The notes under the pieces: generated by a model | Database searches by the model: none | What the model saw: only the letters and a program-made list of their open reading frames with translations | What the model was told of the DNA's origin: nothing | Shown here: positions 8,741 through 18,294 of the stretch, one piece after another | How positions within the stretch are numbered: the first letter of the stretch is position 1 | How the letters are laid out: each line of letters opens with the position of its first letter | Made by a program: the position numbers and the translations under genes | Assembly (NCBI GenBank): GCA_016930155.1 | Contig: JAFGHL010000054.1 | Coordinates: 1 to 56,758 of the forward strand | Reading direction: 5' to 3' | Length of the DNA stretch: 56,758 nucleotides | From: Dehalococcoidia bacterium | Lineage (GTDB): Bacteria > Chloroflexota > Dehalococcoidia > GIF9 > UBA5629

Positions 8741-11047
8741 GTGGAGATAGTTAAATGGTTCGAGGATCTGGGCAAGGCCGATGTTAATAAGGCCGGCGGG
8801 AAAGGCGCAAACCTTGGTGAGCTGGTTAAAGCCGGGCTGCCTGTGCCTCCGGGATTTGTGGTGACGGCCCAGGCATACCTGCTGTTTACAACGGAGAGCG
8901 GCCTTTCTCAGAAGATCGCACATGCTATGGAAGGGCTCAACGTAGATAGTACCACGGAGCTTCAGGCCAAGGCCAGGGAAGTGCAGGGACTGATTATCGG
9001 TACGGAGATGCCGGCAAATATCAAGTCTGAGATCGTCAGTGCTTATGAAGAACTATCCAGGCGTGATTCCTCCAGGGCGCTGTATGTGGCGGTAAGGTCG
9101 TCCGCCACTATGGAGGACTCGGAGCAGGCCTCATTCGCCGGTATGAATGCAACTTTTCTCAATGTTCACGGCAAAGAGGATCTCATCAGGAAAGTAAAGG
9201 AGTGCTGGGCCTCCTTATATGGGGCAAGGGTTATCTTTTATCGTGCCAAGAAGGAGTTCCTGGATGAGCCTGTGATAGCCGTAGTAGTACAGAAAATGGT
9301 CAACTCCGATAAAGCGGGCGTGATGTTCACCGCTAATCCGAGCAACAACAATATGAGCAGCCTGGTAATAGAGGGCGCCTTTGGTCTGGGCGAAGTCGTG
9401 GTGGGTGGGCTGGTATCGCCCGACTATTACGAGGTGGAAAAAAGCAGCCTTAAAGTAAAGGACGCCAGAGTATCGCATAAAAATTTCAAGATTATTCGCG
9501 ATGAAAAAGGCCGTAATAAGAATGTTGATCTGAGTGAGAAGGAGGCCGAACAGCCGGTGCTCAGCACTGCCGAAATACAGGAATTAGCCAGGCTGGGTAT
9601 GAAGATCGAACAGCATTATGGCAGCCCGCAGGATACGGAGTGGGCAATGGAAGGTAAAAAGGTCTTCATGGTGCAGTCCAGGCCCATAACAACCCTGATA
9701 AGAACCACCGAGGCTGTGTCGGAGAAATCTGAGGCTGAGGAGAGCAGGGAGCTGATCAGGGGACTGGGAGCAAGCCCTGGACGTGGCAGTGGGGAGGTTC
9801 GGGTTCTGGCGTCACCCGATAAAGACGATGGATTCGAAAGCGGTGACGTGCTGGTCGCTGAAATGACAACTCCTGATTGGGTGCCATTGATGAAAAAGGC
9901 GTCTGCCATCGTGACGGACGGCGGCGGTATGACCTGCCATGCGGCCATAGTATCGCGTGAGATGGGATTGCCCTGTGTGGTGGGAACCCGTACTGCGACC
10001 AAGGCTCTGAGCGATAAGATGCTGGTGACAGTCGATGGAACACACGGCATCGTCTATGAGGGAAAACTCAAAGAGGATAAGAAGGCCGAGGAGCCGGGCA
10101 CACAGGTGATGGCCAAGACTGCGCCTATCGTCACTGCCACCAGGCTATACGTTAATCTGGCAATGCCTCATGAAGCGGAGAGGATAGCCAAAGAAGATGT
10201 GGACGGCATAGGGCTGCTAAGGGCCGAATTTATGGTAATCGATGCCTGCGACGGCGTGCACCCCAGGCAGCTTATAGAGGACGGCAAGAGCAATCAGTTT
10301 ATCGATGCCATGGTCAGGAAACTGCGCATATTTACCCGCGCGTTTCATCCCAGGCCGATTATTTACAGGGCCATAGATTTCCGTACTAACGAATTCCGTA
10401 ACCTCAGGGGTGGTGACAAGTATGAGAGTGTCGAGCAGAACCCCATGATAGGCTTCCGGGGTTGCTACAGGTATATACTTAATCCCGACCTTTTTGAGTT
10501 GGAGTTGAAGGTTCTTCAAAAAGTTCGTGAGCTTGATAAAAATCTGCATCTCATGATCCCATTTGTACGAACCCTATGGGAGTTTAAACGCTGCAAGAAA
10601 ATAATAGATGAAAGCGGGCTGCTGGATGACAGGGAGATGCAGCTCTGGGTGATGGCCGAGGTTCCTTCGGTAGTATACTGGCTGGAAGACTATGCCAGGG
10701 CGGGTATACACGGTGTATCCATCGGATCGAACGATCTCACGCAGCTTGTGCTGGGCGTGGACCGCGACAGCGAAATATGTGCCCCTCTCTACGATGAAAG
10801 GGACAAGGCCGTGATGGAGGCTATCAAATCGATAGTCAAAACCTCCCAGAAAGTGGGTATAACCTGCTCCATCTGCGGGCAGGCGCCGTCCAACTACCCG
10901 GACTATGCAGAGAAACTGGTCGAATGGGGAATCACATCAGTATCGGTAAATCCGGACGTCATAGACCGCGCACGACATAATATTGCGGCTGCCGAACAGC
11001 GCGTATTGCTCAAATCAGCCTTGCAAAGGAATGCAGAGCGGGAATAG
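8741..11047 (+). CDS. ppsA: Phosphoenolpyruvate synthase
   Basis: Converts pyruvate, ATP and water to phosphoenolpyruvate, AMP and phosphate, the gluconeogenic step. Domains in order: N-terminal ATP-grasp (KAGGKGANLGELVKAGLPVPPGFVV at residues about 16-41, VRSSATMEDSEQASFAGMN), the mobile phosphohistidine domain with GGGMTCHAAIVSRE near residue 403, and the C-terminal PEP/pyruvate TIM barrel (GLLRAEFM, GSNDLTQLVLGVDRD, CSICGQAPSNYPDY). Starts with GTG behind a strong GAGGAGG site. 768 residues, normal for the family. Next to pfkA and glgP it completes a central carbon block. Confidence 0.95.
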   Translation: MEIVKWFEDLGKADVNKAGGKGANLGELVKAGLPVPPGFVVTAQAYLLFTTESGLSQKIAHAMEGLNVDSTTELQAKAREVQGLIIGTEMPANIKSEIVSAYEELSRRDSSRALYVAVRSSATMEDSEQASFAGMNATFLNVHGKEDLIRKVKECWASLYGARVIFYRAKKEFLDEPVIAVVVQKMVNSDKAGVMFTANPSNNNMSSLVIEGAFGLGEVVVGGLVSPDYYEVEKSSLKVKDARVSHKNFKIIRDEKGRNKNVDLSEKEAEQPVLSTAEIQELARLGMKIEQHYGSPQDTEWAMEGKKVFMVQSRPITTLIRTTEAVSEKSEAEESRELIRGLGASPGRGSGEVRVLASPDKDDGFESGDVLVAEMTTPDWVPLMKKASAIVTDGGGMTCHAAIVSREMGLPCVVGTRTATKALSDKMLVTVDGTHGIVYEGKLKEDKKAEEPGTQVMAKTAPIVTATRLYVNLAMPHEAERIAKEDVDGIGLLRAEFMVIDACDGVHPRQLIEDGKSNQFIDAMVRKLRIFTRAFHPRPIIYRAIDFRTNEFRNLRGGDKYESVEQNPMIGFRGCYRYILNPDLFELELKVLQKVRELDKNLHLMIPFVRTLWEFKRCKKIIDESGLLDDREMQLWVMAEVPSVVYWLEDYARAGIHGVSIGSNDLTQLVLGVDRDSEICAPLYDERDKAVMEAIKSIVKTSQKVGITCSICGQAPSNYPDYAEKLVEWGITSVSVNPDVIDRARHNIAAAEQRVLLKSALQRNAERE

Positions 11048-11072
11048 TATAATACTATAAGCGGCGTCAATT

Positions 11073-11112
11073 GCGGGATAACTGCTATTTATGCAGCGGT
11101 TATCCTGCTTTT
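11073..11112 (+). terminator. Intrinsic terminator after ppsA
   Basis: GCGGGATAAC at 11073-11082 pairs with GTTATCCTGC at 11099-11108 (ten pairs, one G-T) and is followed by TTTT and further T-rich sequence before lepA. Confidence 0.6.
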
Positions 11113-11124
11113 AATGTTTTTGAT

Positions 11125-12915
11125 ATGAAAAATATTCGTAATTTCAGCATAATCGCTCATATCGATCACGGCAAGTCCACACTGGCCGATCGCATCCTTG
11201 AAATAACGGGACTGGTCAGGAAGACCAGCATGGATCAGATGCTGGACAGCATGGATCTTGAGAGGGAGAGGGGTATAACTATCAAAGCCAAGTCGGTCCG
11301 TATACCCTATAAAGCGGCTGATGGAAAAGAATATGTGTTGAACTTGATAGATACTCCGGGCCATGTCGATTTTAACTATGAGGTGTCACGCAGCCTGAAA
11401 GCTTGCGAAGGTGCTGTCCTTCTGGTGGATGCAACGCAGGGCGTGGAAGCACAGACCATCGCCAATGCCAACCTGGCCTTCGACGCAGGTTTGAAAATCA
11501 TACCTGTGATTAATAAAATTGACCTGCCCAATGCCATGCTTGATGACTGCAGCCTGCAGCTCTACACTATGCTGGGTCTGGGTATCGAAGATATCCTGCA
11601 TGTTTCGGCAAAGGATGGACGTGGTGTAGCCGAGCTGCTTGAGGCCATAGTTGCGCGTATACCTCCTCCCTCTGGAAGCGCATCCGATCCCCTGAAGTGC
11701 CTGATCTTCGATTCATTTTTCGATACCTACCGTGGTGTCACACCGCACCTGCGCGTGCTGTCAGGTCGTATCGCGCCCGGTGACAGGATCATGCTTAAAT
11801 CGACCGAAAAGACATTTGAGGTTGAGGAAGTGGGATATTTTAGCCTGGGGCTGGCCCGGTCTGAACTGCTGCGGGCCGGGGAGGTCGGGTATGCAGTGGC
11901 GCTGATCAGGAACGCCGGCGAGATACACGTAGGAGATACCATCGTATCTGCCGACCATCCGGAAGTAACTGCAATACCGGGATTCAGGATGTCGCAGCCG
12001 ATGGTGTACTGCGGCATTTATCCTATTATCACCAGCGATTACGCCAAGCTGGGGGCTGCTCTTGAGAAATTCAAGCTGAACGATTCATCGGTTGTTTTTG
12101 AGAAGGAAAATTCGGCGGCTCTGGGGTACGGATATCGGATGGGATTCCTGGGAATGCTGCATATGGAGATAGCCCTTGAGAGGCTCAGGCGCGAATATGA
12201 ACAGGATATTATAGCTACCATGCCATCGGTCATTTACCGTGTTATCTGCCTGAATGGTGAAGTGCTGATGCTTGATAATCCCTCCAAATTTCCCCCGGAG
12301 GGGCAAATAGACCATATTGAAGAACCTATAATCAGGACCAGGATTATTGTTCCATCGGATTACGTAGGACCTTGCATGGAGCTGTCCGATGCCAAGCGTG
12401 GTGTCCTGGTGGGCATCGAGCATCCCGACGACAGGCGCGCCATCCTGGTATACGATTTGCCGCTGGCAGATATGATCACGGATTTTTACGACAGGCTCAA
12501 GAGCGTCAGTCGCGGCTACGCCAGCATGGACTATGAAATGAATGGATATAGGGCTGCTGATCTGGTTAAGGTGGATATTCTGGTCAACAATGGTCCGGTG
12601 GATGCTCTTTCCTATATTGCACCCAGAGAGGGCGCGGCCACCAGGGGCAGGGCTTTAATACATAAATTAAGCAAAACTATACCGAAGCACCTCTTTAAGA
12701 TCCCCTTGCAGGCGGCTATCGGTTCACAGATTATAGCCAGAGAGGACATTTTCCCCCGGCGCAAAGATGTGCTGGCCAAATGCTACGGTGGCGATATAAC
12801 GCGGAAAAGGAAGCTGCTTGAAAAGCAGAAAGAGGGCAAGAAAAAGATGAAGATGGTGGGTTTTGTGGAAGTCCCGCAGGAGGCCTTCCTGTCGCTCATG
12901 AAAATAGAGGATTAG
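11125..12915 (+). CDS. lepA: Elongation factor 4 (LepA)
   Basis: Ribosome-associated translational GTPase that remodels stalled or mis-set ribosomes. The G1 motif is AHIDHGKSTLADRI, G2 ERGITIKAKSVR, G3 DTPGHVDF and G4 NKIDLPNA; the C-terminal LepA domain (ECYGGDITRKRKLLEKQKEGKKKMK-type, here beginning KCYGGD) is intact. The ATG at 11125 gives the standard MKNIRNFSIIAHIDHG start; an in-frame TTG 54 bases upstream falls inside the terminator hairpin and is rejected. Ends nine bases before hemW, so the two probably share a message. Confidence 0.96.
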   Translation: MKNIRNFSIIAHIDHGKSTLADRILEITGLVRKTSMDQMLDSMDLERERGITIKAKSVRIPYKAADGKEYVLNLIDTPGHVDFNYEVSRSLKACEGAVLLVDATQGVEAQTIANANLAFDAGLKIIPVINKIDLPNAMLDDCSLQLYTMLGLGIEDILHVSAKDGRGVAELLEAIVARIPPPSGSASDPLKCLIFDSFFDTYRGVTPHLRVLSGRIAPGDRIMLKSTEKTFEVEEVGYFSLGLARSELLRAGEVGYAVALIRNAGEIHVGDTIVSADHPEVTAIPGFRMSQPMVYCGIYPIITSDYAKLGAALEKFKLNDSSVVFEKENSAALGYGYRMGFLGMLHMEIALERLRREYEQDIIATMPSVIYRVICLNGEVLMLDNPSKFPPEGQIDHIEEPIIRTRIIVPSDYVGPCMELSDAKRGVLVGIEHPDDRRAILVYDLPLADMITDFYDRLKSVSRGYASMDYEMNGYRAADLVKVDILVNNGPVDALSYIAPREGAATRGRALIHKLSKTIPKHLFKIPLQAAIGSQIIAREDIFPRRKDVLAKCYGGDITRKRKLLEKQKEGKKKMKMVGFVEVPQEAFLSLMKIED

Positions 12916-12924
12916 GCTGCCGAC

Positions 12925-14028
12925 ATGCAAGGGCTCTACGTTCACATACCTTTTTGTGTAAGCAAATGCTTTTACTGCGATTTCTATTCAGTGTCTGATA
13001 AGCTTGAATTAATGGACAAGTATCTCGGTGCGCTGCTGTCAGAAGCAGACAACTACCGGGGCATGGACTTTACCACGCTTTATTTGGGGGGTGGCACGCC
13101 CAGCATACTGGGAGCTGAGAGACTGGAAAAAATGATAATTGGCCTGCGGAGAAGATTTGGATTCAATTATTTGCAGGAGGCAACCATAGAGGTCAATCCG
13201 GAGTCGGCCGGGGTTGATTTGCTGGCGACCGCTTTCGCGATGGGCATCCGCAGAATCTCCATCGGGGCGCAGTCTTTGAACGAGGCTGAGCTTAAAAAGT
13301 CCGGCAGGGCCCATAACAGGCAGCAGGTAATGGAGGCTATGGATGCGGCCTTATCAAGCGGTTTCCGCAATATATCGGCTGACATCATCGTAGGGTTGCC
13401 CGGCCAAACGGTACAGAGCCTCGGCGACACGATCACCATCTTGATCGCCGCGGGCGTAAACCATATTTCAGCTTACTGTCTTTCTGTGGAAGACGGTACT
13501 GCTTTCTACCGATGTCCACCCCCTGATTTACCGGACGAGGATGAACAGGCCGGCCTTTTCCAATGCATTGCAGGTGTCTTACGTAAACACGGCTTTGTGC
13601 ATTACGAGATATCCAATTTTGCCCGGCCGGGCAGCGAGTGTCTGCATAACCTCAATTACTGGAGGGGAGGAGAATATCTCGGGCTCGGTCCGGCGGCCGC
13701 CTCGCATATCAATGGAAAGCGCTTCAGTAATGCTGCCAGCCTCGATTTGTATCTTGCCGACCCATCGTCGGCTGTTGAACAAGAGGAGCGGCTGGAGGGT
13801 ACACGTAAAGCAGGTGAGGAGGCGATGCTACGCCTGCGGCTTATTCAGGAAGGATTGGATATGGAGGAAATGACCGGCAAATACGGCTTGACTGCCGTCG
13901 GAAAGCTGGAAGCAAGGCTTCATGAACTGGTAGAACGGCGCATGCTGTCGAGAGATGGTCATATTTTCCATTTGCGACCTGAATGTGTGCTCACATCGAA
14001 CAGCGTTTTTGTCGACGTAATAGTTTAA
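12925..14028 (+). CDS. hemW: HemW-like radical SAM protein
   Basis: Member of the HemN/HemW radical SAM family; HemW proteins are thought to bind and deliver haem, and many were mislabelled as coproporphyrinogen III oxidase. The cluster motif CVSKCFYCDFYS (CxxxCxxC) is at residues 11-18, followed by LYLGGGTPSIL, EVNPES, GAQSLNE and GLPGQT, and the C-terminal HemN_C domain with HEISNFA-like HYEISNFARPGSEC. Length 367 matches HemW rather than HemN. Downstream of lepA, the common bacterial order. Confidence 0.9.
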   Translation: MQGLYVHIPFCVSKCFYCDFYSVSDKLELMDKYLGALLSEADNYRGMDFTTLYLGGGTPSILGAERLEKMIIGLRRRFGFNYLQEATIEVNPESAGVDLLATAFAMGIRRISIGAQSLNEAELKKSGRAHNRQQVMEAMDAALSSGFRNISADIIVGLPGQTVQSLGDTITILIAAGVNHISAYCLSVEDGTAFYRCPPPDLPDEDEQAGLFQCIAGVLRKHGFVHYEISNFARPGSECLHNLNYWRGGEYLGLGPAAASHINGKRFSNAASLDLYLADPSSAVEQEERLEGTRKAGEEAMLRLRLIQEGLDMEEMTGKYGLTAVGKLEARLHELVERRMLSRDGHIFHLRPECVLTSNSVFVDVIV

Positions 14029-14059
14029 TGCTCCATATAGGGCATGTGTAATTGATCCA

Positions 14060-14821
14060 CTACCATATGCCGGGCACGAGCGCTTTGCGTTCGGCTGGAT
14101 AATTGGGGAAGCGCTGGTGATACCAGGTATGGTGCGACATGGCGCGTGGCGCGAGATTGGCTACGGTCCACAGTGCAAAGCTCAGTCCGGCCGGCGACCA
14201 CGTGGCCAGCGCCCATCCGGTCCAGATCAGTATCTCTCCCAGGTAATTGGGGCATGATATCCAGCGATATAATCCCCCATAAGGTATTTTATAACCGGTT
14301 TCGCCAGGGCTGCGCAGCCTGGCCAGCGTGTAATCGGCGTGCCTGTTGATAACGAAACCCGAGATGAAAAGCGCGGCGCCCGCGATAAAACGCGGATCGG
14401 TCAACCATTGATCTGGATAACCGCCGGACAGCGAAAATATATAATATCCGTTGAGCCAGGCATTCATCAGATTGAAGAAAATACCTGAAAATACGATTGA
14501 AAGAGGCATTTTATCGTGGGAATTCTTCAGGCTGAAGGGATATATGAAGGCACGATGTATATAGTGCGCCTCCCACATCATCAGGAAGGCTGCCAGGGTG
14601 ATAGAGAGTGGCGCGTTCCCAAATATAAAACACGCGGCGAATACGATGGGCGAACAGGACTCCATGATTACCCAGGCTAGCCGGCTGTCAATTGAGGGAC
14701 CCCATCCGCTTTTAATATGGCGGCCGTACGGTGCGGCAATGAAGAGCAGGCTGATAAAAACGAGGGGACACAGCACCAGCCACGTGATCAACAGGACGTT
14801 GTAGGTAGCATCTGAAGTCAT
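14060..14821 (-). CDS. Steroid 5-alpha-reductase-like membrane enzyme
   Basis: An integral membrane protein of 253 residues with about six hydrophobic segments. The C-terminal third carries the signature of the 3-oxo-5-alpha-steroid 4-dehydrogenase / isoprenylcysteine methyltransferase-like group: YRWISCPNYLGEILIWTG, then HHTWYHQRFPNYPAERKALVPGIW at the end. Members reduce an activated double bond of a lipid with NADPH. The substrate here is unknown. It follows the epimerase with a gap of one base, so the two form an operon and may act on the same lipid or isoprenoid. Confidence 0.8.
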   Translation of the reverse strand: MTSDATYNVLLITWLVLCPLVFISLLFIAAPYGRHIKSGWGPSIDSRLAWVIMESCSPIVFAACFIFGNAPLSITLAAFLMMWEAHYIHRAFIYPFSLKNSHDKMPLSIVFSGIFFNLMNAWLNGYYIFSLSGGYPDQWLTDPRFIAGAALFISGFVINRHADYTLARLRSPGETGYKIPYGGLYRWISCPNYLGEILIWTGWALATWSPAGLSFALWTVANLAPRAMSHHTWYHQRFPNYPAERKALVPGIW

Positions 14822-14822
14822 T

Positions 14823-15818
14823 CTATGGGTGTCCTCGTCTCTGGATGAAGCCGTTATCTATAAACCACTCGATGGTATCGGACAATGTTTCTTTGATTGG
14901 CCTCGGTTCATATGCGAGTTCACGAGTGGCTTTGGCGTGGCTGATATTTCGGTTTCCGGCCAGGGCCTTCAAAGAAACGCTGGTGAAGAGCGGTCTGACC
15001 CCTATCCAGCGGGATACTGATGTTACAACGGGAGCGCAGGCATCGGCCACCGCTGTCGGACATACCAGCACGGGCGGCCTCCCGCCTGTTATCTGTGCAA
15101 CAATAGCGGAGATTTCTTTCACGGACAGCCACGTGCCTGATAGCAGGTAATTGGCGCCTGCCGGGGCAATTTGCTCGGCCTTGATGGCGCCCTCGGCCAC
15201 ATCTCTGGCGTCAACCCAGTCGAAACCTCCTTCCAGCAGCACTGGTATTCTGCCCTGGGCCATCATGATGAGAGCCTGCCCGAAATGCGAGGGCCTGTAA
15301 TCGTAAGGGCCGATAACAGCGGTTGGATTGATAATCACCGCATCTAAACCCTCTCTGGCGGCCTGACGTACCAGCCGTTCCCCCGAGGCCTTGGAGAGGT
15401 CATACGGCGCGGACTTAGGCGACTCGACCAGCGGCCTGTCCTCATCAATCGGAACATCCAGCGGCTCGTTGCAGAGAGAGTGGATGGAACTGAAGTGCAC
15501 CAGACGTTTGACATTGTTGCGGCGGCAGGCCTCTATCACGTTGCGGGTACCTTCGATATTAACCATGCTGCATCGTACGCGGTCGCTCATCAACAGAGAA
15601 ATGTAGGCAGCCAGATGGTATACAACCGAAACGCCCTCAAATGCCCGCATCAGCGAATCTATATCATTGACATCGCCGTTGTGGCGCTCAACCTTCAGGC
15701 CCTCCAGGCCAAGCGTGCTGCTGTGCGCAATAATACGCACATTCCTGTCTCGAGCGATCAGAGCATGGACAAGGTTGACACCTACATGTCCGGATGCCCC
15801 GGTTACAGCTGCAATCAT
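14823..15818 (-). CDS. NAD-dependent epimerase/dehydratase (extended SDR)
   Basis: Extended short-chain dehydrogenase. The Rossmann motif VTGASGHVGVNLV is at residues 4-16, the active-site serine region is VHFSSIHSL, and the catalytic YxxxK is YDLSKASGE near residue 138. Resembles dihydroflavonol-reductase or 3-beta-hydroxysteroid dehydrogenase-like proteins; substrate cannot be assigned. Start at ATG 15818, immediately upstream of and in operon with the steroid-reductase-like enzyme, which fits a two-step redox change of a polycyclic or isoprenoid lipid (inference). Confidence 0.85.
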   Translation of the reverse strand: MIAAVTGASGHVGVNLVHALIARDRNVRIIAHSSTLGLEGLKVERHNGDVNDIDSLMRAFEGVSVVYHLAAYISLLMSDRVRCSMVNIEGTRNVIEACRRNNVKRLVHFSSIHSLCNEPLDVPIDEDRPLVESPKSAPYDLSKASGERLVRQAAREGLDAVIINPTAVIGPYDYRPSHFGQALIMMAQGRIPVLLEGGFDWVDARDVAEGAIKAEQIAPAGANYLLSGTWLSVKEISAIVAQITGGRPPVLVCPTAVADACAPVVTSVSRWIGVRPLFTSVSLKALAGNRNISHAKATRELAYEPRPIKETLSDTIEWFIDNGFIQRRGHP

Positions 15819-15962
15819 ATATAAGAAAAGAGAGGATTAAATTTAAAACTCCTGCAAGTTTAAATAGGTGGCATCGCCATGTCAACTGAAAGTTAGAAGA
15901 TGATATAACCACTACAGCCGTGCGCATTGATAAAGCATTATTATATTGTTATTATAAGTGCC

Positions 15963-17402
15963 GTGCCAAAAATAAGTTCATTTACGCTGGATGAAATATT
16001 CCATCCGCGCAGTGTGGCCATTGTAGGCGCTTCACCCGACAATCTCATGTCATTTGCAGCCTGGGCTGTCAGTTCGTTGAAGGAAGCAGGGTTCCCGTTC
16101 ATCTATCCGGTGAATCCCAGGCATAGCGAGGCTTTCGGGCTGACCTGCTATCCTTCCGTCTCGGCCATACCAGGACCGGTGGATCACGTCATAGTATGTA
16201 TCCCTGCCGTGAAATCCCTGGACGTCCTGGATGATTGCGCCAGGAAGGGTGTGATGTCGGTGCATTTCTTCACGGCCGGTTTCAGTGAAAGCGGCGAGAA
16301 GAACCGAGCTGAGATGGAGAAGGCTATGCTGCAGAAAGCACGCGATGGAGATTTCCGCATCATCGGACCGAACTGCACCGGCCTGTTCGTGCCGGAGGCC
16401 CGTTTAACCACTTCCAGCCGTATGCCGATGCAGCCGGGGGACATAGCCTTTATGTCGCAAAGCGGCGGGCATTCCCAGGATATGCCCATGCACGGCGGAC
16501 CGCGGGGGCTGCGGTTCAGCAAGGTCATCAGCTACGGAAACGCGCTTGATATCGGGGAATGTGAATTACTAGAGTATTTTACCGGCGATGCCAGGACAAA
16601 TATAATAGCAATCTACATCGAAGGCGTGAGAGATGGCCATCGTTTTCGCAGTGTACTTGAAAGCGCATGCGCTAAGAAGCCGGTGGTGATCTACAAGGGA
16701 GGTACTACAGAGGCCGGACTAAGGACGGCTCAGAGCCACACGGCCAGCATGACATCCTCGGTAAAGGCGTTTCAAGCAATATGCCGACAGGCCAACGCCA
16801 TCCAGGTGAATGATATACAGGAAATGATCGATGTTCTGGTCGGTCTCAGCTTCGCTCACCCGTATCCGTTGGGCAATGGCATTGCAGTCGTGGGTGTTGG
16901 TGGTGGACCCAGCGTAGAGGCGGGCGATCGCATGGAGGATGCGGGGCTTGATCTGGTTACATTGACGCCCGATATTAAGTCGCAATTGAAGAGCCTGCTG
17001 CCCAATGACGGCGGTATCTTCACCAATCCGCTTGATGCCACCAATCTCGTCTATCCCGAAGTGATCTATAATACGTTAAAAGTGATCGGGGGATCCCCTC
17101 GCATCGATATGATCATGTATCATATGGGATTCCATCCGGTAACCCGCTGGGGCGAGGGCATCTACTCCAGCGAATTTTTCCTGAAACCGGCTTCAGAGGC
17201 TTTACATAAATCGTATAAGGAGATCAACAAACCGGTGATAATGGCGCTGGGGCAGGCCTCGGATATGGCTGGAATGGAGGAGATGCTCAAGGTGCAGGCC
17301 GCTTTTGTGAAGGAAGGATTGCCCGTCTTTCATTCTATTGAAAAGTCGGGATTGGCCATGGCGCGGATTGCGGCATGGCGGAGGAGATTTGCCCGGGATT
17401 AA
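15963..17402 (+). CDS. ADP-forming acyl-CoA ligase alpha-type subunit
   Basis: Resembles the alpha subunit of NDP-forming acetyl/acyl-CoA synthetase: an N-terminal CoA-binding domain (IFHPRSVAIVGASPDN, YPVNPRH), a succinyl-CoA-synthetase-like flavodoxin domain (AFMSQSGGHSQDM, SYGNALDIGECELLEYF) and the ligase-CoA tail region (SHTASMTSSVKAFQAICRQANAI). About 480 residues. No beta (ATP-grasp) subunit is adjacent, so either it works with a distant partner or it has another CoA-dependent role. The start is uncertain: GTG 15963 leaves the usual N-terminus, TTG 15927 adds 12 residues; neither has a convincing ribosome binding site. Confidence 0.8.
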   Translation: MPKISSFTLDEIFHPRSVAIVGASPDNLMSFAAWAVSSLKEAGFPFIYPVNPRHSEAFGLTCYPSVSAIPGPVDHVIVCIPAVKSLDVLDDCARKGVMSVHFFTAGFSESGEKNRAEMEKAMLQKARDGDFRIIGPNCTGLFVPEARLTTSSRMPMQPGDIAFMSQSGGHSQDMPMHGGPRGLRFSKVISYGNALDIGECELLEYFTGDARTNIIAIYIEGVRDGHRFRSVLESACAKKPVVIYKGGTTEAGLRTAQSHTASMTSSVKAFQAICRQANAIQVNDIQEMIDVLVGLSFAHPYPLGNGIAVVGVGGGPSVEAGDRMEDAGLDLVTLTPDIKSQLKSLLPNDGGIFTNPLDATNLVYPEVIYNTLKVIGGSPRIDMIMYHMGFHPVTRWGEGIYSSEFFLKPASEALHKSYKEINKPVIMALGQASDMAGMEEMLKVQAAFVKEGLPVFHSIEKSGLAMARIAAWRRRFARD

Positions 17403-17420
17403 TCCGTGTGGAGGAGAGGG

Positions 17421-18266
17421 ATGACGATGCAGCCGCAGGACCATCTGGCGGGGCCGCTGACATGGCAGATCGAAGACCTTGGCAAACGCATCAGGTTGCT
17501 TGAGGAAACGATCACCCAGTTAAAAACTCTGGACACTACCCTTCATGAGATGCAGTTTATCATCTACAGCTATGTGGAGAAGATCAGGGAAGGCGTTGTG
17601 CTCATGCAGGATGAGACTATAGTGTGGGCCAATAAAGCGGGTTGCGATATGCTGGGATTCGAATTCGACGAGGTAGTTAATAAGTCCGTCATCGAGATTG
17701 CTCACCCCAAGCATCGCCAGCAGCTGTCGGCGCGTTATGCCCTGGTACAGGCGGGTGACGAGACATACGATGCGACGGTGTGGCCTTTTGTAAGCAAAAC
17801 ACGCGAGATCAAGTATATTAAACCGCACAGCACGCGAGTCATGTACATGGGGCGGCCGGCCGTTATGGCTTTTTTCAGCGATATTACCGAGGAGAAGAAG
17901 GCGCAGGATGAGTTGACCCTGCGGGCTGAGATGCTCGACCTGGTGACGGACTCGATCTTTCTGCTCGACATGAAGGGCAATATTAAATATGTCAATAAAG
18001 CCGTATGCGAATGCCTGGGCTATACACTGGACGAGTTCATCCGATTGAATATTCTGGATATTAATGCGCAGGAGCTGAGGGAAAAAACCGAGGTCAGTTT
18101 GAAAAAGGCTTTTGTGCGCAAGCAGGGAGTATTTAAAACAATACATGTGCATAAGGACGGCACGAGAGTGCCGGTATACGTGCGGGTCCGCGTCGTCAAA
18201 CGAGGAGGGCAGGAATTTATTCTCGGGGTCGTTCGGGAGATTGTGGGTGAGGAGGAATCATTATAA
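17421..18266 (+). CDS. Tandem PAS-domain protein without an output domain
   Basis: A cytoplasmic sensor-like protein of about 280 residues. A coiled-coil N-terminus (residues about 8-45) leads into two PAS domains: the first from about residue 55 (EGVVLMQDETIVWANKAGCDMLGF), the second from about residue 175 (DSIFLLDMKGNIKYVNKAVCECLGY) ending in a PAC-like stretch (HKDGTRVPVYVRVRVVKRGGQEFILGVVRE). No kinase, cyclase or helix-turn-helix domain follows, so it must pass its signal to a partner. The ATG at 17421 has GGAGGAGAGGG just upstream and is preferred to the GTG at 17406. It begins 18 bases after the CoA-ligase gene. Confidence 0.75.
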   Translation: MTMQPQDHLAGPLTWQIEDLGKRIRLLEETITQLKTLDTTLHEMQFIIYSYVEKIREGVVLMQDETIVWANKAGCDMLGFEFDEVVNKSVIEIAHPKHRQQLSARYALVQAGDETYDATVWPFVSKTREIKYIKPHSTRVMYMGRPAVMAFFSDITEEKKAQDELTLRAEMLDLVTDSIFLLDMKGNIKYVNKAVCECLGYTLDEFIRLNILDINAQELREKTEVSLKKAFVRKQGVFKTIHVHKDGTRVPVYVRVRVVKRGGQEFILGVVREIVGEEESL

Positions 18267-18294
18267 CAACAAGTAAATCCGTGGAAGTTCGCGC

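Noticed and set aside
11071-11124. N-terminal extension of LepA from a TTG
   Set aside because: It crosses the ppsA terminator hairpin and is not part of the conserved LepA N-terminus.
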